This document shows positions 48,040 through 56,856 of a stretch of 64,000 bases of DNA, in pieces; position 1 is the stretch's first letter; every line of letters starts with the position of its first letter. The notes under the pieces are model-generated. The model searched no databases. It saw nothing but the letters and a program-made list of their open reading frames with translations, and was not told the origin of the DNA. The position numbers and the translations under genes were made by a program. Where the stretch lies: the NCBI RefSeq assembly GCF_014297445.1, contig NZ_JACORU010000002.1, positions 62,001 to 126,000 of the forward strand, in the 5' to 3' direction. Origin of the DNA: Ramlibacter albus (GTDB lineage Bacteria > Pseudomonadota > Gammaproteobacteria > Burkholderiales > Burkholderiaceae_C).

Positions 48040-49778
48040 AGAAACCCTACGAAGAACTTCGGTCCGCGCGCTGGTTCGCGCCGGACGACCTGCGCTCGTT
48101 CGGGCACCGCTCGCGCGCGCTCCAGATGGGCTACGACCATGCCGACTGGCAGGGCAAGCCGGTCGTCGCCATCGTCAACACGTGGAGCGACATCAACCAG
48201 TGCCACTCGCACTTCAAGCAGCGGGTGGAGGAGGTCAAGCGCGGCGTGCTGCAGGCCGGCGGTTTCCCGATCGAGCTGCCGGCGATCTCGCTGTCGGAGC
48301 CCTTCGTCAAGCCGACGACCATGCTCTACCGCAACCTGCTCGCGATCGAGACCGAGGAGCTGCTGCGCAGCCACCCGGTCGACGGCGCGGTGCTCATGGG
48401 CGGCTGCGACAAGACGACGCCCGGGTTGCTGATGGGTGCGATCAGCATGGGCATCCCGTGCATCTACCTGCCGGCGGGGCCGATGCTGCGCGGCAACTGG
48501 AAGGGCAACGTGCTCGGCTCGGGCTCCGACTCCTGGAAGTACTGGGACGAGCGCCGCGCCGGCAACATCTCGCAGGCGGAGTGGGAAGAGATCGAAGGCG
48601 GCATCGCGCGCAGCGCCGGCACCTGCATGGTGATGGGCACCGCGGCCACGATGATGGGCATCGCCGAAGCGCTGGGCACCACGCTGCCGGGCGCGTCGAG
48701 CATCCCCGCGGTCGATGCCAACCACCAGCGCATGGCCACGCAGTGCGGCCGCCGCATCGTCGACATGGTGTGGGAAGACCTCACGCCCGCGAAGCTGTTC
48801 ACCCGCAAGCATTTCGAGAACGCGATCACGGTGGCGATGGCCGAGGGTTGCTCGACCAACGCGATCATCCATCTCGTGGCGATGTCGCGCCGCGCGGGCC
48901 CGGAATGCGAGATCACGCTCGACGACTTCGACCGCTTCTCGCGCAAGGTACCGGTGATCGCGAACGTGCGGCCGAGCGGCGACAAGTACCTGATGGAGGA
49001 CTTCTACTACGCGGGCGGCATGCGCGGGCTGATGTCGCGGCTGCGTGACGGCGGCCTCTTGCACCTCGATGCGATGACCGTGAACGGCCGCACCATCGGC
49101 GAGAACCTCGAGGGCGCCGCGGTCTACAACGACGACGTCATCCGGCCGCTGTCGAACCCGATCTACAACGAAGGCGCACTGGCGGTGCTGAAGGGCAACC
49201 TCGCGCCGGACGGCTGCGTGATCAAGCCCAGTGCGTGCAGCCCGGAGCTGCTCAAGCACACCGGGCCGGCGCTGGTGTTCGACGACTACCCGGCGCTGAA
49301 AAAGGCGACGGACGACCCGGACCTGGACGTGACTAAGGACCATGTCCTCATCCTGCGCAATGCCGGCCCGCAAGGCGGCCCCGGCATGCCGGAATGGGGC
49401 ATGGTGCCGATCCCGACCAAGCTGGTGAAGCAGGGCGTGCGCGACATGATGCGCATCAGCGATGCGCGCATGAGCGGCACGAGCTACGGCGCGTGCGTGC
49501 TGCACGTCTCGCCGGAGGCGTACATCGGCGGCAACCTCGCGCTCGTGCAAACGGGCGACACGATCACGGTCGACGTGCCCGCGCGCTCGATCCACCTGCA
49601 CGTGAGCGACGAGGAGCTCGCGCGCCGCCGTGCGGCCTGGAAGCAGCCGCCCAAGCGCTTCGAGCGCGGCTACGGTGTCATGTTCAGCCGCCACATCATG
49701 CAGGCCGACAAGGGCTGCGACTTCGATTACCTCGAGACCTCCTACGGCGGTCCGACGGACGAACCCGCGATATTCTGA
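48036..49778 (+). CDS. IlvD/Edd-family dehydratase (sugar-acid type)
   Basis: A 580-residue Fe-S dehydratase. Ligand cysteines are visible in GGCDKTTPGLLMG, SAGTCMVMGTAATM and the region EGCSTNAIIHL; the C-terminal domain has GGPGMPEWG and SDARMSGTSYGACVLHV. Close relatives act on L-arabonate, D-xylonate or related acids rather than dihydroxy-isovalerate. Its place between two Bug receptors and an aldolase supports a catabolic role. Confidence 0.92.
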   Translation: MKKPYEELRSARWFAPDDLRSFGHRSRALQMGYDHADWQGKPVVAIVNTWSDINQCHSHFKQRVEEVKRGVLQAGGFPIELPAISLSEPFVKPTTMLYRNLLAIETEELLRSHPVDGAVLMGGCDKTTPGLLMGAISMGIPCIYLPAGPMLRGNWKGNVLGSGSDSWKYWDERRAGNISQAEWEEIEGGIARSAGTCMVMGTAATMMGIAEALGTTLPGASSIPAVDANHQRMATQCGRRIVDMVWEDLTPAKLFTRKHFENAITVAMAEGCSTNAIIHLVAMSRRAGPECEITLDDFDRFSRKVPVIANVRPSGDKYLMEDFYYAGGMRGLMSRLRDGGLLHLDAMTVNGRTIGENLEGAAVYNDDVIRPLSNPIYNEGALAVLKGNLAPDGCVIKPSACSPELLKHTGPALVFDDYPALKKATDDPDLDVTKDHVLILRNAGPQGGPGMPEWGMVPIPTKLVKQGVRDMMRISDARMSGTSYGACVLHVSPEAYIGGNLALVQTGDTITVDVPARSIHLHVSDEELARRRAAWKQPPKRFERGYGVMFSRHIMQADKGCDFDYLETSYGGPTDEPAIF

Positions 49779-49788
49779 GGAGTTCCAC

Positions 49789-50763
49789 ATGAAGTTCACT
49801 CGCCGCGCCGCGGCGCTTGCCGTCGCCGGGCTCGCCGCCGGCACTGCTTTCGCGCAGACACCGGCCTGGCCCGCCAAGCCGGTCACCATCGTCGTGCCCT
49901 TCGCGCCCGGCGGCGGCACCGACATCGGCACGCGCATCGTTGCGCAGAAGCTCACCCAGATGTGGGGGCAGTCGGTCGTCGTCGACAACAAGGGCGGGGC
50001 GGGCGGCAACGTCGGCCTCGAGATCGTCTCGCGCGCGAAGCCGGACGGCTACACGCTGATGACCGGCAACGTCGGCACGCAGTCGATCAACCCGACGCTG
50101 TACAAGAAGCTCAGCTACAACCCGGACACGTCGTTCACGCCCATCGGCCTGTTCGCCGAACTGCCGTTCGTGCTGGCGGCCACGCCCTCCCTACCCGCGA
50201 ATACGATCAAGGAACTTGTCGCCACCGCCAAAGCCGCACCCGACAAGCTGACCTACGCCAGCTCCGGCGCCGGCGGCTCGCCGCATCTCTCCGCCGAAAC
50301 CTTCAAGATCGCGACCGGCACGAAGATACTGCACGTGCCGTACAAGGGCGGTGGCGCGGCGATGACGGACCTCATGTCCGGCAACGTGCACATGATGTTC
50401 GCCTCGGTGCTGGAGCTGTCGGGGCACATCAAGGCCGGCAAGCTGAAGGCGCTGGCGATCACCAGCAAGCAGCGCGTGCCGGCGCTGCCCGACGTGCCCA
50501 CGCTGGAAGAAGCGGGTGTGAGCGGCGCCGAGTCGGGCTCGTGGCTCGGCCTGCTGGCGCCGGCCGGCACGCCGCAGCCGATCATCGACAAGATCTCGAA
50601 GGACCTGCAGGTGGTGCTGGCGATGCCCGACGTGAAGGACCAGCTGATGGCGCAAGGCGCCGTCGCGAAGGGCGGCACGCCCGCGGACTTCGCCAACCTC
50701 ATTGCCGCCGACCGCAAGAAGTACGCGCGGATCATCACCGAGAACAACCTCACCGCTGACTGA
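49789..50763 (+). CDS. Bug/TctC tripartite-tricarboxylate binding protein 2
   Basis: A 324-residue paralogue of the receptor two genes upstream, with a signal peptide ending near AFAQ. Motifs: WPAKPVTIVVPFAPGGGTDI, NKGGAGGNVGLEIV, YKGGGAAMTDLMSGNV. GAGGAG precedes the ATG, 10 nt after the dehydratase. Two receptors in one operon suggest two related ligands or two isomers. Confidence 0.93.
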   Translation: MKFTRRAAALAVAGLAAGTAFAQTPAWPAKPVTIVVPFAPGGGTDIGTRIVAQKLTQMWGQSVVVDNKGGAGGNVGLEIVSRAKPDGYTLMTGNVGTQSINPTLYKKLSYNPDTSFTPIGLFAELPFVLAATPSLPANTIKELVATAKAAPDKLTYASSGAGGSPHLSAETFKIATGTKILHVPYKGGGAAMTDLMSGNVHMMFASVLELSGHIKAGKLKALAITSKQRVPALPDVPTLEEAGVSGAESGSWLGLLAPAGTPQPIIDKISKDLQVVLAMPDVKDQLMAQGAVAKGGTPADFANLIAADRKKYARIITENNLTAD

Positions 50764-50764
50764 C

Positions 50765-51478
50765 ATGCTGAACCCGGAAACGAAGCAGAAGCTGATGGGC
50801 GTGAGCACGGCGACGCTGTGCACGGCGCTCTTCAAGCGCGGCCTGCGCAACCAGTTCATCCAGGACGTGCGCCCGCTCAACCCCAACCTGCCCAACATGG
50901 TGGGCGAGGCCTTCACGCTGCGCTACATCCCGGCGCGCGAGGACCTGAACCCGATCACTGTGTTCCAGGACCGGGCGCATCCGCAGCGCAAGGCGGTGGA
51001 AGAGTGCCCGCCCGGGGCCGTGATGGTGTTCGACAGCCGCAAGGACGCGCGCGCCGCGTCGGCGGGCTCGATCCTCATCACGCGGCTGATGGTGCGAGGC
51101 TGCGCGGGCGCGGTCACCGACGGCGGCTTTCGCGATTCGCCCGAGATCGCCGAGATGACGTTTCCGGTGTACCACCACCGCCCGAGTGCGCCCACCAACC
51201 TCACGCTGCACCAGGCGCTGGACATCAACGTTCCGATCGGTTGCGGCGATGTGGCCGTGTGGCCCGGCGACGTCGTGGTCGGCGACCGCGAAGGCGTCGT
51301 CGTGCTGCCGGCACACCTGGCCGACGAGCTGGCCGACGAGGCCCACGAGATGACCGCTTTCGAGGACTTCGTGGCCGGGGAGGTCCGCAAGGGCCGCAGC
51401 ATCCTGGGCCTGTACCCTGCGACCGACCCGAAGACGAAGGACGACTTCGCCGCCTGGCGCAAGGCCACCGGGCGCTGA
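50765..51478 (+). CDS. RraA-like / HMG aldolase family protein
   Basis: A 237-residue member of the RraA-like fold. The metal/pyruvate-binding region is GAVTDGGFRDSPEI, with GCGDVAVWPGDVVVGDREGV further on. Relatives are 4-hydroxy-4-methyl-2-oxoglutarate/4-carboxy-4-hydroxy-2-oxoadipate aldolases, or the RNase E inhibitor RraA. The extra N- and C-terminal length and the catabolic operon favour an aldolase/decarboxylase. The gene starts 1 nt after the Bug-2 stop. Confidence 0.88.
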   Translation: MLNPETKQKLMGVSTATLCTALFKRGLRNQFIQDVRPLNPNLPNMVGEAFTLRYIPAREDLNPITVFQDRAHPQRKAVEECPPGAVMVFDSRKDARAASAGSILITRLMVRGCAGAVTDGGFRDSPEIAEMTFPVYHHRPSAPTNLTLHQALDINVPIGCGDVAVWPGDVVVGDREGVVVLPAHLADELADEAHEMTAFEDFVAGEVRKGRSILGLYPATDPKTKDDFAAWRKATGR

Positions 51479-51570
51479 ACCGCAACTCGTCGCCGCCTGC
51501 CGCAGCCCGTCGCAACACCTACGGCAGTGCCGCGGCTGGCCCGTATAACGGGCACCGACCGGGGGTGCCC

Positions 51571-52713
51571 ATGGAGAAGAAGACCATCCTGCTGCTGGCC
51601 GCGCAGTTCGCGTGCGCAGCATCCTTGGCGCAGGCGATCGCGCTGCCGCCGGATTCGCCGCGCTGGCAGCTCGAAGGCAACGCGAAAGTCGCCGAAGCCG
51701 GCGGCCGGCCCTGCCTGATGCTCAATGGCGCAGCGGCCGCCGTGAAGGACTTCGAGTTGCGCGACGGGGTGATCGAGGCGGATGTCCACACGTCCGCGCG
51801 CCGCGGCTTCTTCGGCTTCCAGTTCCGCATGGACACCAAGGGCGACAACGGCGAATGGGTGTACCTGCGCCAGCACAAGAGCGGCCTGCCCGACGCGATG
51901 CAGTACACGCCGGTGCTCGGCAGCGGCCTGAACTGGCAGCTCTACAGTGGGCCCGGCTTCATCGGGCCGGTGGACATCCCGCTGGACACCTGGTTCCGCA
52001 TGCGGCTCGAAGTGAGCGGCGCGCAGGCCCGGCTGTTCGTCAAGGAAATGGACAAGCCCGTGCTCGTGATGCCCGACCTCAAGAGCGGGCGCGAGCGCGG
52101 CGAGGTCGGCCTGGCGGTCCTCACCGGCGCCACCTGCTTCGCCAATGTCGAAATCCGCCCCACGCCGGACACGCCGTGGCAGCGGCGCCTGCCGCCGATG
52201 CCGCCGGGAGCGATCGAGCGCTGGGAAATCTCGCCGTCGCTCGATGCGCTGGCGCGCGACCTCGACCAGCCCCTCGCGCGCCCGGAGGCTGCGCGCATGC
52301 AATGGCAGGCCGTTCAAGCCGAGCCGCCGGGGCTGGTCGCGCTTTACCGCTACCGGGCCGCGCCGCACCTGCCCGTGAGCTTCGCCAACGACGCCAGCAA
52401 GCGCCTCGAGCCGCAGAAGGGCATGCAGGTGGTCTATGCACGAACGACCATCGACGCGCAACGCGCCGAAGTGCGGCGGCTCGACATCGGCTACAGCGAC
52501 GACGTCCGCGTGTTCCTCAACGGCCGCATCCTCTGGCGCGGGCGCAGCGCGCAGTACTTCCGCGACCCCGGCTTCCTCGGGATCGTGGATGCGGAGAACG
52601 ATGCGGTGTACCTGCCGCTGCGCAAGGGGCGCAACGAGCTGGTGCTGGCGGTGAGCGAGCTCGGCGGTGGCTGGGGGTTTGTCACACGGCTGGACCCTGC
52701 AGCTCATCCATGA
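51571..52713 (+). CDS. Secreted LamG/DUF1080-like protein
   Basis: A 380-residue exported protein (signal about 1-22). Residues 30-195 look like a concanavalin-type jelly roll as in LamG or 3-keto-disaccharide hydrolase (DUF1080) domains (IEADVHTSARRGFFGFQFRM; YTPVLGSGLNWQLYSG). The C-terminal part (about 255-380) is another beta-domain (DIGYSDDVRVFLNGRILWRG). Catalytic residues not identified. TATAAC at 51544-51549 may be its -10. Confidence 0.75.
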   Translation: MEKKTILLLAAQFACAASLAQAIALPPDSPRWQLEGNAKVAEAGGRPCLMLNGAAAAVKDFELRDGVIEADVHTSARRGFFGFQFRMDTKGDNGEWVYLRQHKSGLPDAMQYTPVLGSGLNWQLYSGPGFIGPVDIPLDTWFRMRLEVSGAQARLFVKEMDKPVLVMPDLKSGRERGEVGLAVLTGATCFANVEIRPTPDTPWQRRLPPMPPGAIERWEISPSLDALARDLDQPLARPEAARMQWQAVQAEPPGLVALYRYRAAPHLPVSFANDASKRLEPQKGMQVVYARTTIDAQRAEVRRLDIGYSDDVRVFLNGRILWRGRSAQYFRDPGFLGIVDAENDAVYLPLRKGRNELVLAVSELGGGWGFVTRLDPAAHP

Positions 52714-52772
52714 CGAAGACGAGAAATCGTCTTACGCCGCGTGCCCGCGCCCGGTGGCAATCTCGCCGGGCG

Positions 52773-53189
52773 ATGAACCTGATCGTTTCCACCCGGATCG
52801 AGGACCGGCACCTGCGCTTCGAAGTGCAGGGGCAATGGCGGTACAACGACGCGCTGAACCTGGCCTACCAGGTCAAGGCCGCGGCCATGCGGGAGGACGT
52901 CGACGACGTGCTGATCGACCTGCGCCGCCTCACGCGCTCGCCCCACGCCCACGGCAAGTTCCTGGTATGCGACCGGCTGCGGCGGGCGCTGCCGCCGTCG
53001 ATGCGCGTCGCGCTGCTCGCGCCCGTGGAGATGGTGGACCTGGAGGCGCGGCAGGACCCGCTGCAGGCGAAGGTGGTTCTTTTCGCGTCCGAGCGCGCGG
53101 CGCTCATGTGGCTGGGCGGAATCCACGCCGCCATAAAAAATCCCTCGGTCTTGCGGGCCGAGGGACAAGCAGCCGGGAAAGAAACTTGA
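52773..53189 (+). CDS. STAS/SpoIIAA-like domain protein
   Basis: A 138-residue protein resembling STAS-like (SpoIIAA-like) regulators: YNDALNLAYQVKAAAMREDV, DVLIDLRRLTRSPHAHGKFL, RRALPPSMRVALLAPVEMVD. The canonical DSSG phosphosite is absent. The last 15 or so codons run through a strong hairpin (53135-53165), so the true C-terminus is shared with that element. Function unknown. Confidence 0.65.
   Translation: MNLIVSTRIEDRHLRFEVQGQWRYNDALNLAYQVKAAAMREDVDDVLIDLRRLTRSPHAHGKFLVCDRLRRALPPSMRVALLAPVEMVDLEARQDPLQAKVVLFASERAALMWLGGIHAAIKNPSVLRAEGQAAGKET
53135..53165 (-). terminator. intrinsic terminator, minus strand
   Basis: Read on the minus strand, TCCCTCGG-N9-CCGAGGGA is followed by a run of six T (complement of 53135-53140). 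This is a textbook terminator, but no minus-strand gene lies within 2 kb upstream of it, and it sits inside the 3' end of a plus-strand gene. It may end a small RNA from 53190-53433. Confidence 0.7.
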
Positions 53190-53337
53190 AAAGAAACCCG
53201 GCCAATCCGTTGGAGTGTGCCGCGTTCGACAGGTTCCCGTAAGTCCCCGGCGACGAACGTCGCTTCCGCCGATCCCTGAAAACCCTGCGTCAAGGCGCGT
53301 GAATTTGTCACGCGCGCCTCTGGGCGGGTGCCTCCAA
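53166..53337 (-). ncRNA. candidate structured small RNA (unassigned)
   Basis: The 244-nt gap at 53190-53433 has nested pairing. An outer stem pairs TTGGAG (53210-53215) with CTCCAA (53332-53337). Inside are two strong hairpins (GCGAC/GTCGC at 53250-53263; GCGCGTGA/TCACGCGC at 53295-53315). Outside, GCCGGG/CCCGGC (53172-53202) leads to the minus-strand terminator. A minus-strand RNA of about 200 nt fits best. It does not match tmRNA, RNase P or SRP RNA as I know them; a divergent 6S RNA was considered but not supported. No convincing promoter was found. Confidence 0.35.
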
Positions 53338-53433
53338 TTGACCACGGAACTCGCGTTGAAAAGCGCGACTCTGTAGGATGCATCCGACACGGCGGCGGCT
53401 TTGTTTCCGGCGCCCAGCACCCACAGGAAAACC

Positions 53434-55596
53434 ATGTCCGATCTGTCCACGTCCAAGGACAACGCCGAAGCCGCACCCGCCTCCTCCGCCGCCAACCCCT
53501 GGCTGGCGCTGAAGAAGGTCGGCGCGCGCCTGTCCGACTGGTTCAGCATCCAGTCCCTGTTCGTCAAGGCGATGCTGGTTGCCGTGGCCGTCATGATCCC
53601 CGCCACCGGCATGTACTCGTTCCGCCTCTACCAGAAGCAGGCCGCCGTCGCCGAACAACTGGCGCAGATGGCGAACACGGACGCCGGCAGCGAAGCGCTG
53701 TGGACCCTCAACGACAAGCTGCCGGTGGTGTTCGGCAGCGGCTCGGTGCTCGGCTTCCTCGAGACGAAGCCGGTGGACCGCATCACCGTGGTCTACAAGC
53801 CGCTGATGTGGAACATCTCCGAGCGCATCATCCTGATCGAGTCGCAGGGCCGGCAGTACGCCTACTACCCGAGCGATATGGAGACCAAGATCTTCACGGA
53901 CCGCGCCGTCACCGCGCCCTGGGGCGCCAAGATGGTGTTCGTGCCGCGCCAGGAGCTCTCCGAAAAGAGCCTGCAGATGCTCGAGCGCCTCGACGAGCGC
54001 TTCGGCAGCGCCCGCCCGCAAAGCGAGAAGGACGGCTGGAAGGCCGGCGTCTCCGGCGTGCTGTCGGCGGCGCTCACGATCGGCCTGCTCGGCTTCCTCG
54101 CGTTCCAGCTCAAGGGCCAGTTCAAGTCGCTGAAGTTCATCGAACCCGCGCAGGTGCAGGGCTCGCTCGACGACCTCGTGGGCATGGACGACATCAAGGC
54201 CGAGGTCTTCCAGATCAAGGACCAGTACGAGCGGCGCGCCGAGTACGCGGCGTACGGCATCAGCAAGCCCTTCAACGTGATGTTCAGCGGCCCCGCGGGC
54301 ACCGGCAAGACCAAGCTGGCGAGCTACCTCGCCAAGGAGCTGGGCCTGCCGATCCTGTTCCACTCCGCGGCCAATCTCGAGACCGGCTACGTCGCCGGCG
54401 GCTCCAATACCCTGGGCCGCATCTCCGCGATGGCCAAGCGCCGCAAGAAGTGCATCGTGTTCCTCGACGAGGCGCAAGACCTGTTCATGAAGCGCGGCGG
54501 CCACCGCAAGTTCGACGACGACACGCAGAACATGCTGCTGGCCATCCTCGACGGCGTGCGCACCAAGACCGAGGGCGAGATCATCTGGATCGTCGCGTCC
54601 AACTTCAACAGCGAATCGATGCAGATGGACGAAGCCATGCTGCGCCGCTTCCAGATGAAGGTGGACTTCCGCCTGCCCAACAAGGAAGAGCGCGAGGCCA
54701 TCATCCAGCACTACCTCGCGCAGCGTGCCGACAAGGTGGAGCCCGAGCTCGACCTGCGCCACCTCGTGGAAGTGACGGAGGGCCGCAGCCCGGCGGACCT
54801 GGAGACCATCGTCAACCAGGCCGGCATCACCGCGGTGCAGTCGGGCGAGCTGATCTCCGACGCCACGCTGTTCCAGGCCGCCGAGCGCGTGCTGGTGGGC
54901 AACGTCAACACCAACACCACCAAGGAGCGCGAGCGCGACCGGCGCATCATCGCCATCCACGAGTGGGGCCACTTCCTCGTCGACTTCGAGCAGGAGCGCA
55001 GGAAGTGCGGCGGCGACTGGGACCAGATCCTGGCTGACATGAAGACGCTGAAGATCTCGCTGAAGGCCAACCCGCGCAACAACGCGCTGGGCTTCGTGTT
55101 CCACAAGCAGGGCGCGAACCTGCTGAAGACCAAGTCCGACATCGAGCACGACGTGCGCGTGCTGCTGGGCGGCATGGCCAACGAGGAGCTGTTCTTCGGC
55201 GAGGAGGGCACCACCAACGGCGCCCACAACGACATCACGCGCGTCACCAAGCTGCTGCACCACGCGGTGGCCGAGATGGGCATGTACCGCAAGACGCGCC
55301 TGAACTTCGGCGCGCTGGCGGCCGAAGGCAACGCCCGGTCCGTCGACGACGAGACCAAGGCCATCATGGAGATGCAAAGCGAGCGCCTCTACGGCGAGAC
55401 CAAGGCGACGCTCTCGCGCCTGAAGCCGCTGACCGAGCACCTGGCCGGCAAGCTGATGGAAGCGGGGGAGATGAGCCTGCGCGAAGCGCTGGAGGAGATC
55501 CGCAGCTTCGAGGCCGCGATGTTCAGCTTCAACACCAAGGTGGGCCTCAACGGCACTGCGCCGGCCACGATGGACCCCGGGTCCAGCCCGGGGTGA
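53434..55596 (+). CDS. FtsH-like membrane AAA+ metalloprotease, divergent
   Basis: A 720-residue protein with two membrane segments (about 44-64 and 205-228) enclosing a periplasmic domain of about 140 residues, longer than usual for FtsH. The AAA module has Walker A GPAGTGKTK (286-294), Walker B CIVFLDEAQD and an arginine-finger region (MDEAMLRRF). The M41 peptidase has HEWGH (509-513) and the third zinc ligand Asp600 in TTNGAHND. The aromatic pore loop of FtsH is replaced by GYVAGGS. It is therefore a catalytically intact but distinct paralogue of FtsH. The C-terminus (MDPGSSPG) is encoded by a palindrome, see 55575. Confidence 0.88.
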   Translation: MSDLSTSKDNAEAAPASSAANPWLALKKVGARLSDWFSIQSLFVKAMLVAVAVMIPATGMYSFRLYQKQAAVAEQLAQMANTDAGSEALWTLNDKLPVVFGSGSVLGFLETKPVDRITVVYKPLMWNISERIILIESQGRQYAYYPSDMETKIFTDRAVTAPWGAKMVFVPRQELSEKSLQMLERLDERFGSARPQSEKDGWKAGVSGVLSAALTIGLLGFLAFQLKGQFKSLKFIEPAQVQGSLDDLVGMDDIKAEVFQIKDQYERRAEYAAYGISKPFNVMFSGPAGTGKTKLASYLAKELGLPILFHSAANLETGYVAGGSNTLGRISAMAKRRKKCIVFLDEAQDLFMKRGGHRKFDDDTQNMLLAILDGVRTKTEGEIIWIVASNFNSESMQMDEAMLRRFQMKVDFRLPNKEEREAIIQHYLAQRADKVEPELDLRHLVEVTEGRSPADLETIVNQAGITAVQSGELISDATLFQAAERVLVGNVNTNTTKERERDRRIIAIHEWGHFLVDFEQERRKCGGDWDQILADMKTLKISLKANPRNNALGFVFHKQGANLLKTKSDIEHDVRVLLGGMANEELFFGEEGTTNGAHNDITRVTKLLHHAVAEMGMYRKTRLNFGALAAEGNARSVDDETKAIMEMQSERLYGETKATLSRLKPLTEHLAGKLMEAGEMSLREALEEIRSFEAAMFSFNTKVGLNGTAPATMDPGSSPG
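55575..55593. repeat. palindromic element, perfect 7-bp arms
   Basis: CCCCGGG-TCCAG-CCCGGGG spans the last codons and ends just before the stop of the protease gene. Its translation as DPGSSPG is typical of short extragenic palindromes dispersed in proteobacterial genomes. It may serve as a Rho-independent-like end structure between converging genes. Confidence 0.5.
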
Positions 55597-55602
55597 CAGC
55601 CG

Positions 55603-56139
55603 TTACTTCGCCGGGGTCACGCCCAGGCGCTTGCTGATCGACTCTTCGAGCGCCTTGACCTTCGGCGTCACCGAGGCACGCGTCTCGGCCACGAGCTTCT
55701 CGGTCAGCACCTTCTGCATCTCGCCGCCGACCTGCTGGAACTTCTTGTAGGTGGGCGATTCGATGATGCCGGCGAGCTGCTTGAGCTCGTCCTCGCTGAA
55801 CTTCTGGTCCAGGACGGTGCCGACGGTGGACGGCGCGAGCTTCACGGCCTGGGCGCGCACGACGGGCACCACTTCCTCGGCGTACTTCTTCAGGTCCGCC
55901 TCGATTTCCTTGGCCACGGCCTGCTGCTTGTCCTGCGCGACGCGCTGGGGCAGGGCTTCGGCCGCGCGCATCTGCAGTTCGATGGCGGGTTCTTCGGCGA
56001 GCTGCTGCGCCATGGCTTCGATGCCGGGCTGCTGCGCCTTCAGGATGCGGTCGATGAGGGCCTTCTTGGAGGCCGATTGTGCTTGCGCGCCGAAGGAGAC
56101 GGCCGCGAGCGCCAGGATGAGCAAGGATTTCTTGAGCAT
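55603..56139 (-). CDS. DUF2059-like exported protein
   Basis: A 178-residue periplasmic protein with a Sec signal (LLILALAAVSFGAQAQ). The rest is mostly helical, with a DUF2059-like C-terminal part (KFSEDELKQLAGIIESPTYK, then KFQQVGGEMQ). Function unknown. It converges on the FtsH-like gene with a 6-nt gap. Confidence 0.78.
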   Translation of the reverse strand: MLKKSLLILALAAVSFGAQAQSASKKALIDRILKAQQPGIEAMAQQLAEEPAIELQMRAAEALPQRVAQDKQQAVAKEIEADLKKYAEEVVPVVRAQAVKLAPSTVGTVLDQKFSEDELKQLAGIIESPTYKKFQQVGGEMQKVLTEKLVAETRASVTPKVKALEESISKRLGVTPAK

Positions 56140-56223
56140 CCGGCATCTTAGCCGGTCGGCACAGGGCGCCCGGCGCGTTTACCGCGCGGCAATATGCCGT
56201 CCGTCAGGCGGCCCCAGAGGGCC

Positions 56224-56439
56224 TCAATCGGCGCTGGGGCCGTCGCTGCGCTTGCTCCGGCGGCCGCTGCCGCCCTTGCGAGCCGGCTTGACTTGCGAGC
56301 TGTCGGACTGCGGCTGGATGCCGGCCGCCATGGCTTCGAGCTCCTTGCGCTCTTCCTCGGTCTGCCGGTTCTTCCAGGCGTCGTAGGCCTTCTTGCCGAG
56401 CGCCGCGGTCGCGGCCATGGTGATCAGTTTGCGCAGCAT
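56224..56439 (-). CDS. Small hypothetical protein
   Basis: A 71-residue protein: short hydrophobic N-terminus (LRKLITMAATAALGKKAYDAW), an acidic helix (TEEERKELEAM) and a basic, probably disordered tail (KGGSGRRSKRS). No family recognised. Confidence 0.6.
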   Translation of the reverse strand: MLRKLITMAATAALGKKAYDAWKNRQTEEERKELEAMAAGIQPQSDSSQVKPARKGGSGRRSKRSDGPSAD

Positions 56440-56660
56440 TGCATGCTCCTGGTTTGCCTGACTGTGACCACGTTACTGCGCAGCTTGCACCGGCGCTGTC
56501 GGAGCGGCCCGACAGTGGCCGCAGGAGAGGGATGGCGCGGGCATCGCGCGCCCCTACAGCCGCGCGAATGGCTGTCTCACCGCGCAAGGCCGCGTTTTCC
56601 TGCGGCGCCGCGCTGGCGCGGGTCCTAACCTGAAGACATTCCATCAAGGAGGACGACACC

Positions 56661-56840
56661 ATGTCCGAAGACCTGAACAAGCATGGCGCCGAAGAGACCC
56701 TGATCCACCTGGAGCCGGACTGGGAGCGCCGCAACTGGTGCAAGTGGCTGGGCTGCAGCGAGGAGCAGCTGGAACACGCCGTGACCTACGTGGGCCACGA
56801 CCCGGACAACGTGCGGCGCTTCCTGCGCCAGGCGCGCTGA
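56661..56840 (+). CDS. DUF3606-like small protein
   Basis: A 59-residue protein with an excellent AAGGAGGA ribosome site. The core DWERRNWCKWLGCSEEQLEHA and VGHDPDNVRRFL matches the helix-turn-helix-like DUF3606 pattern common in Burkholderiales. It is often a stress-related small protein; role unknown. Confidence 0.75.
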   Translation: MSEDLNKHGAEETLIHLEPDWERRNWCKWLGCSEEQLEHAVTYVGHDPDNVRRFLRQAR

Positions 56841-56856
56841 AGCAGCGGGAGGGTAG

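Noticed and set aside
53206-53340. 6S RNA on the plus strand
   Set aside because: The ends pair (TTGGAG/CTCCAA), but the length (128 nt) is short, two inner hairpins break the expected long bubble, and the only terminator is on the other strand. Kept as an unassigned RNA candidate.
53308-55440. Minus-strand open frame of 710 codons
   Set aside because: It is antisense to the FtsH-like protease; low-complexity His/Val/Leu/Arg composition.
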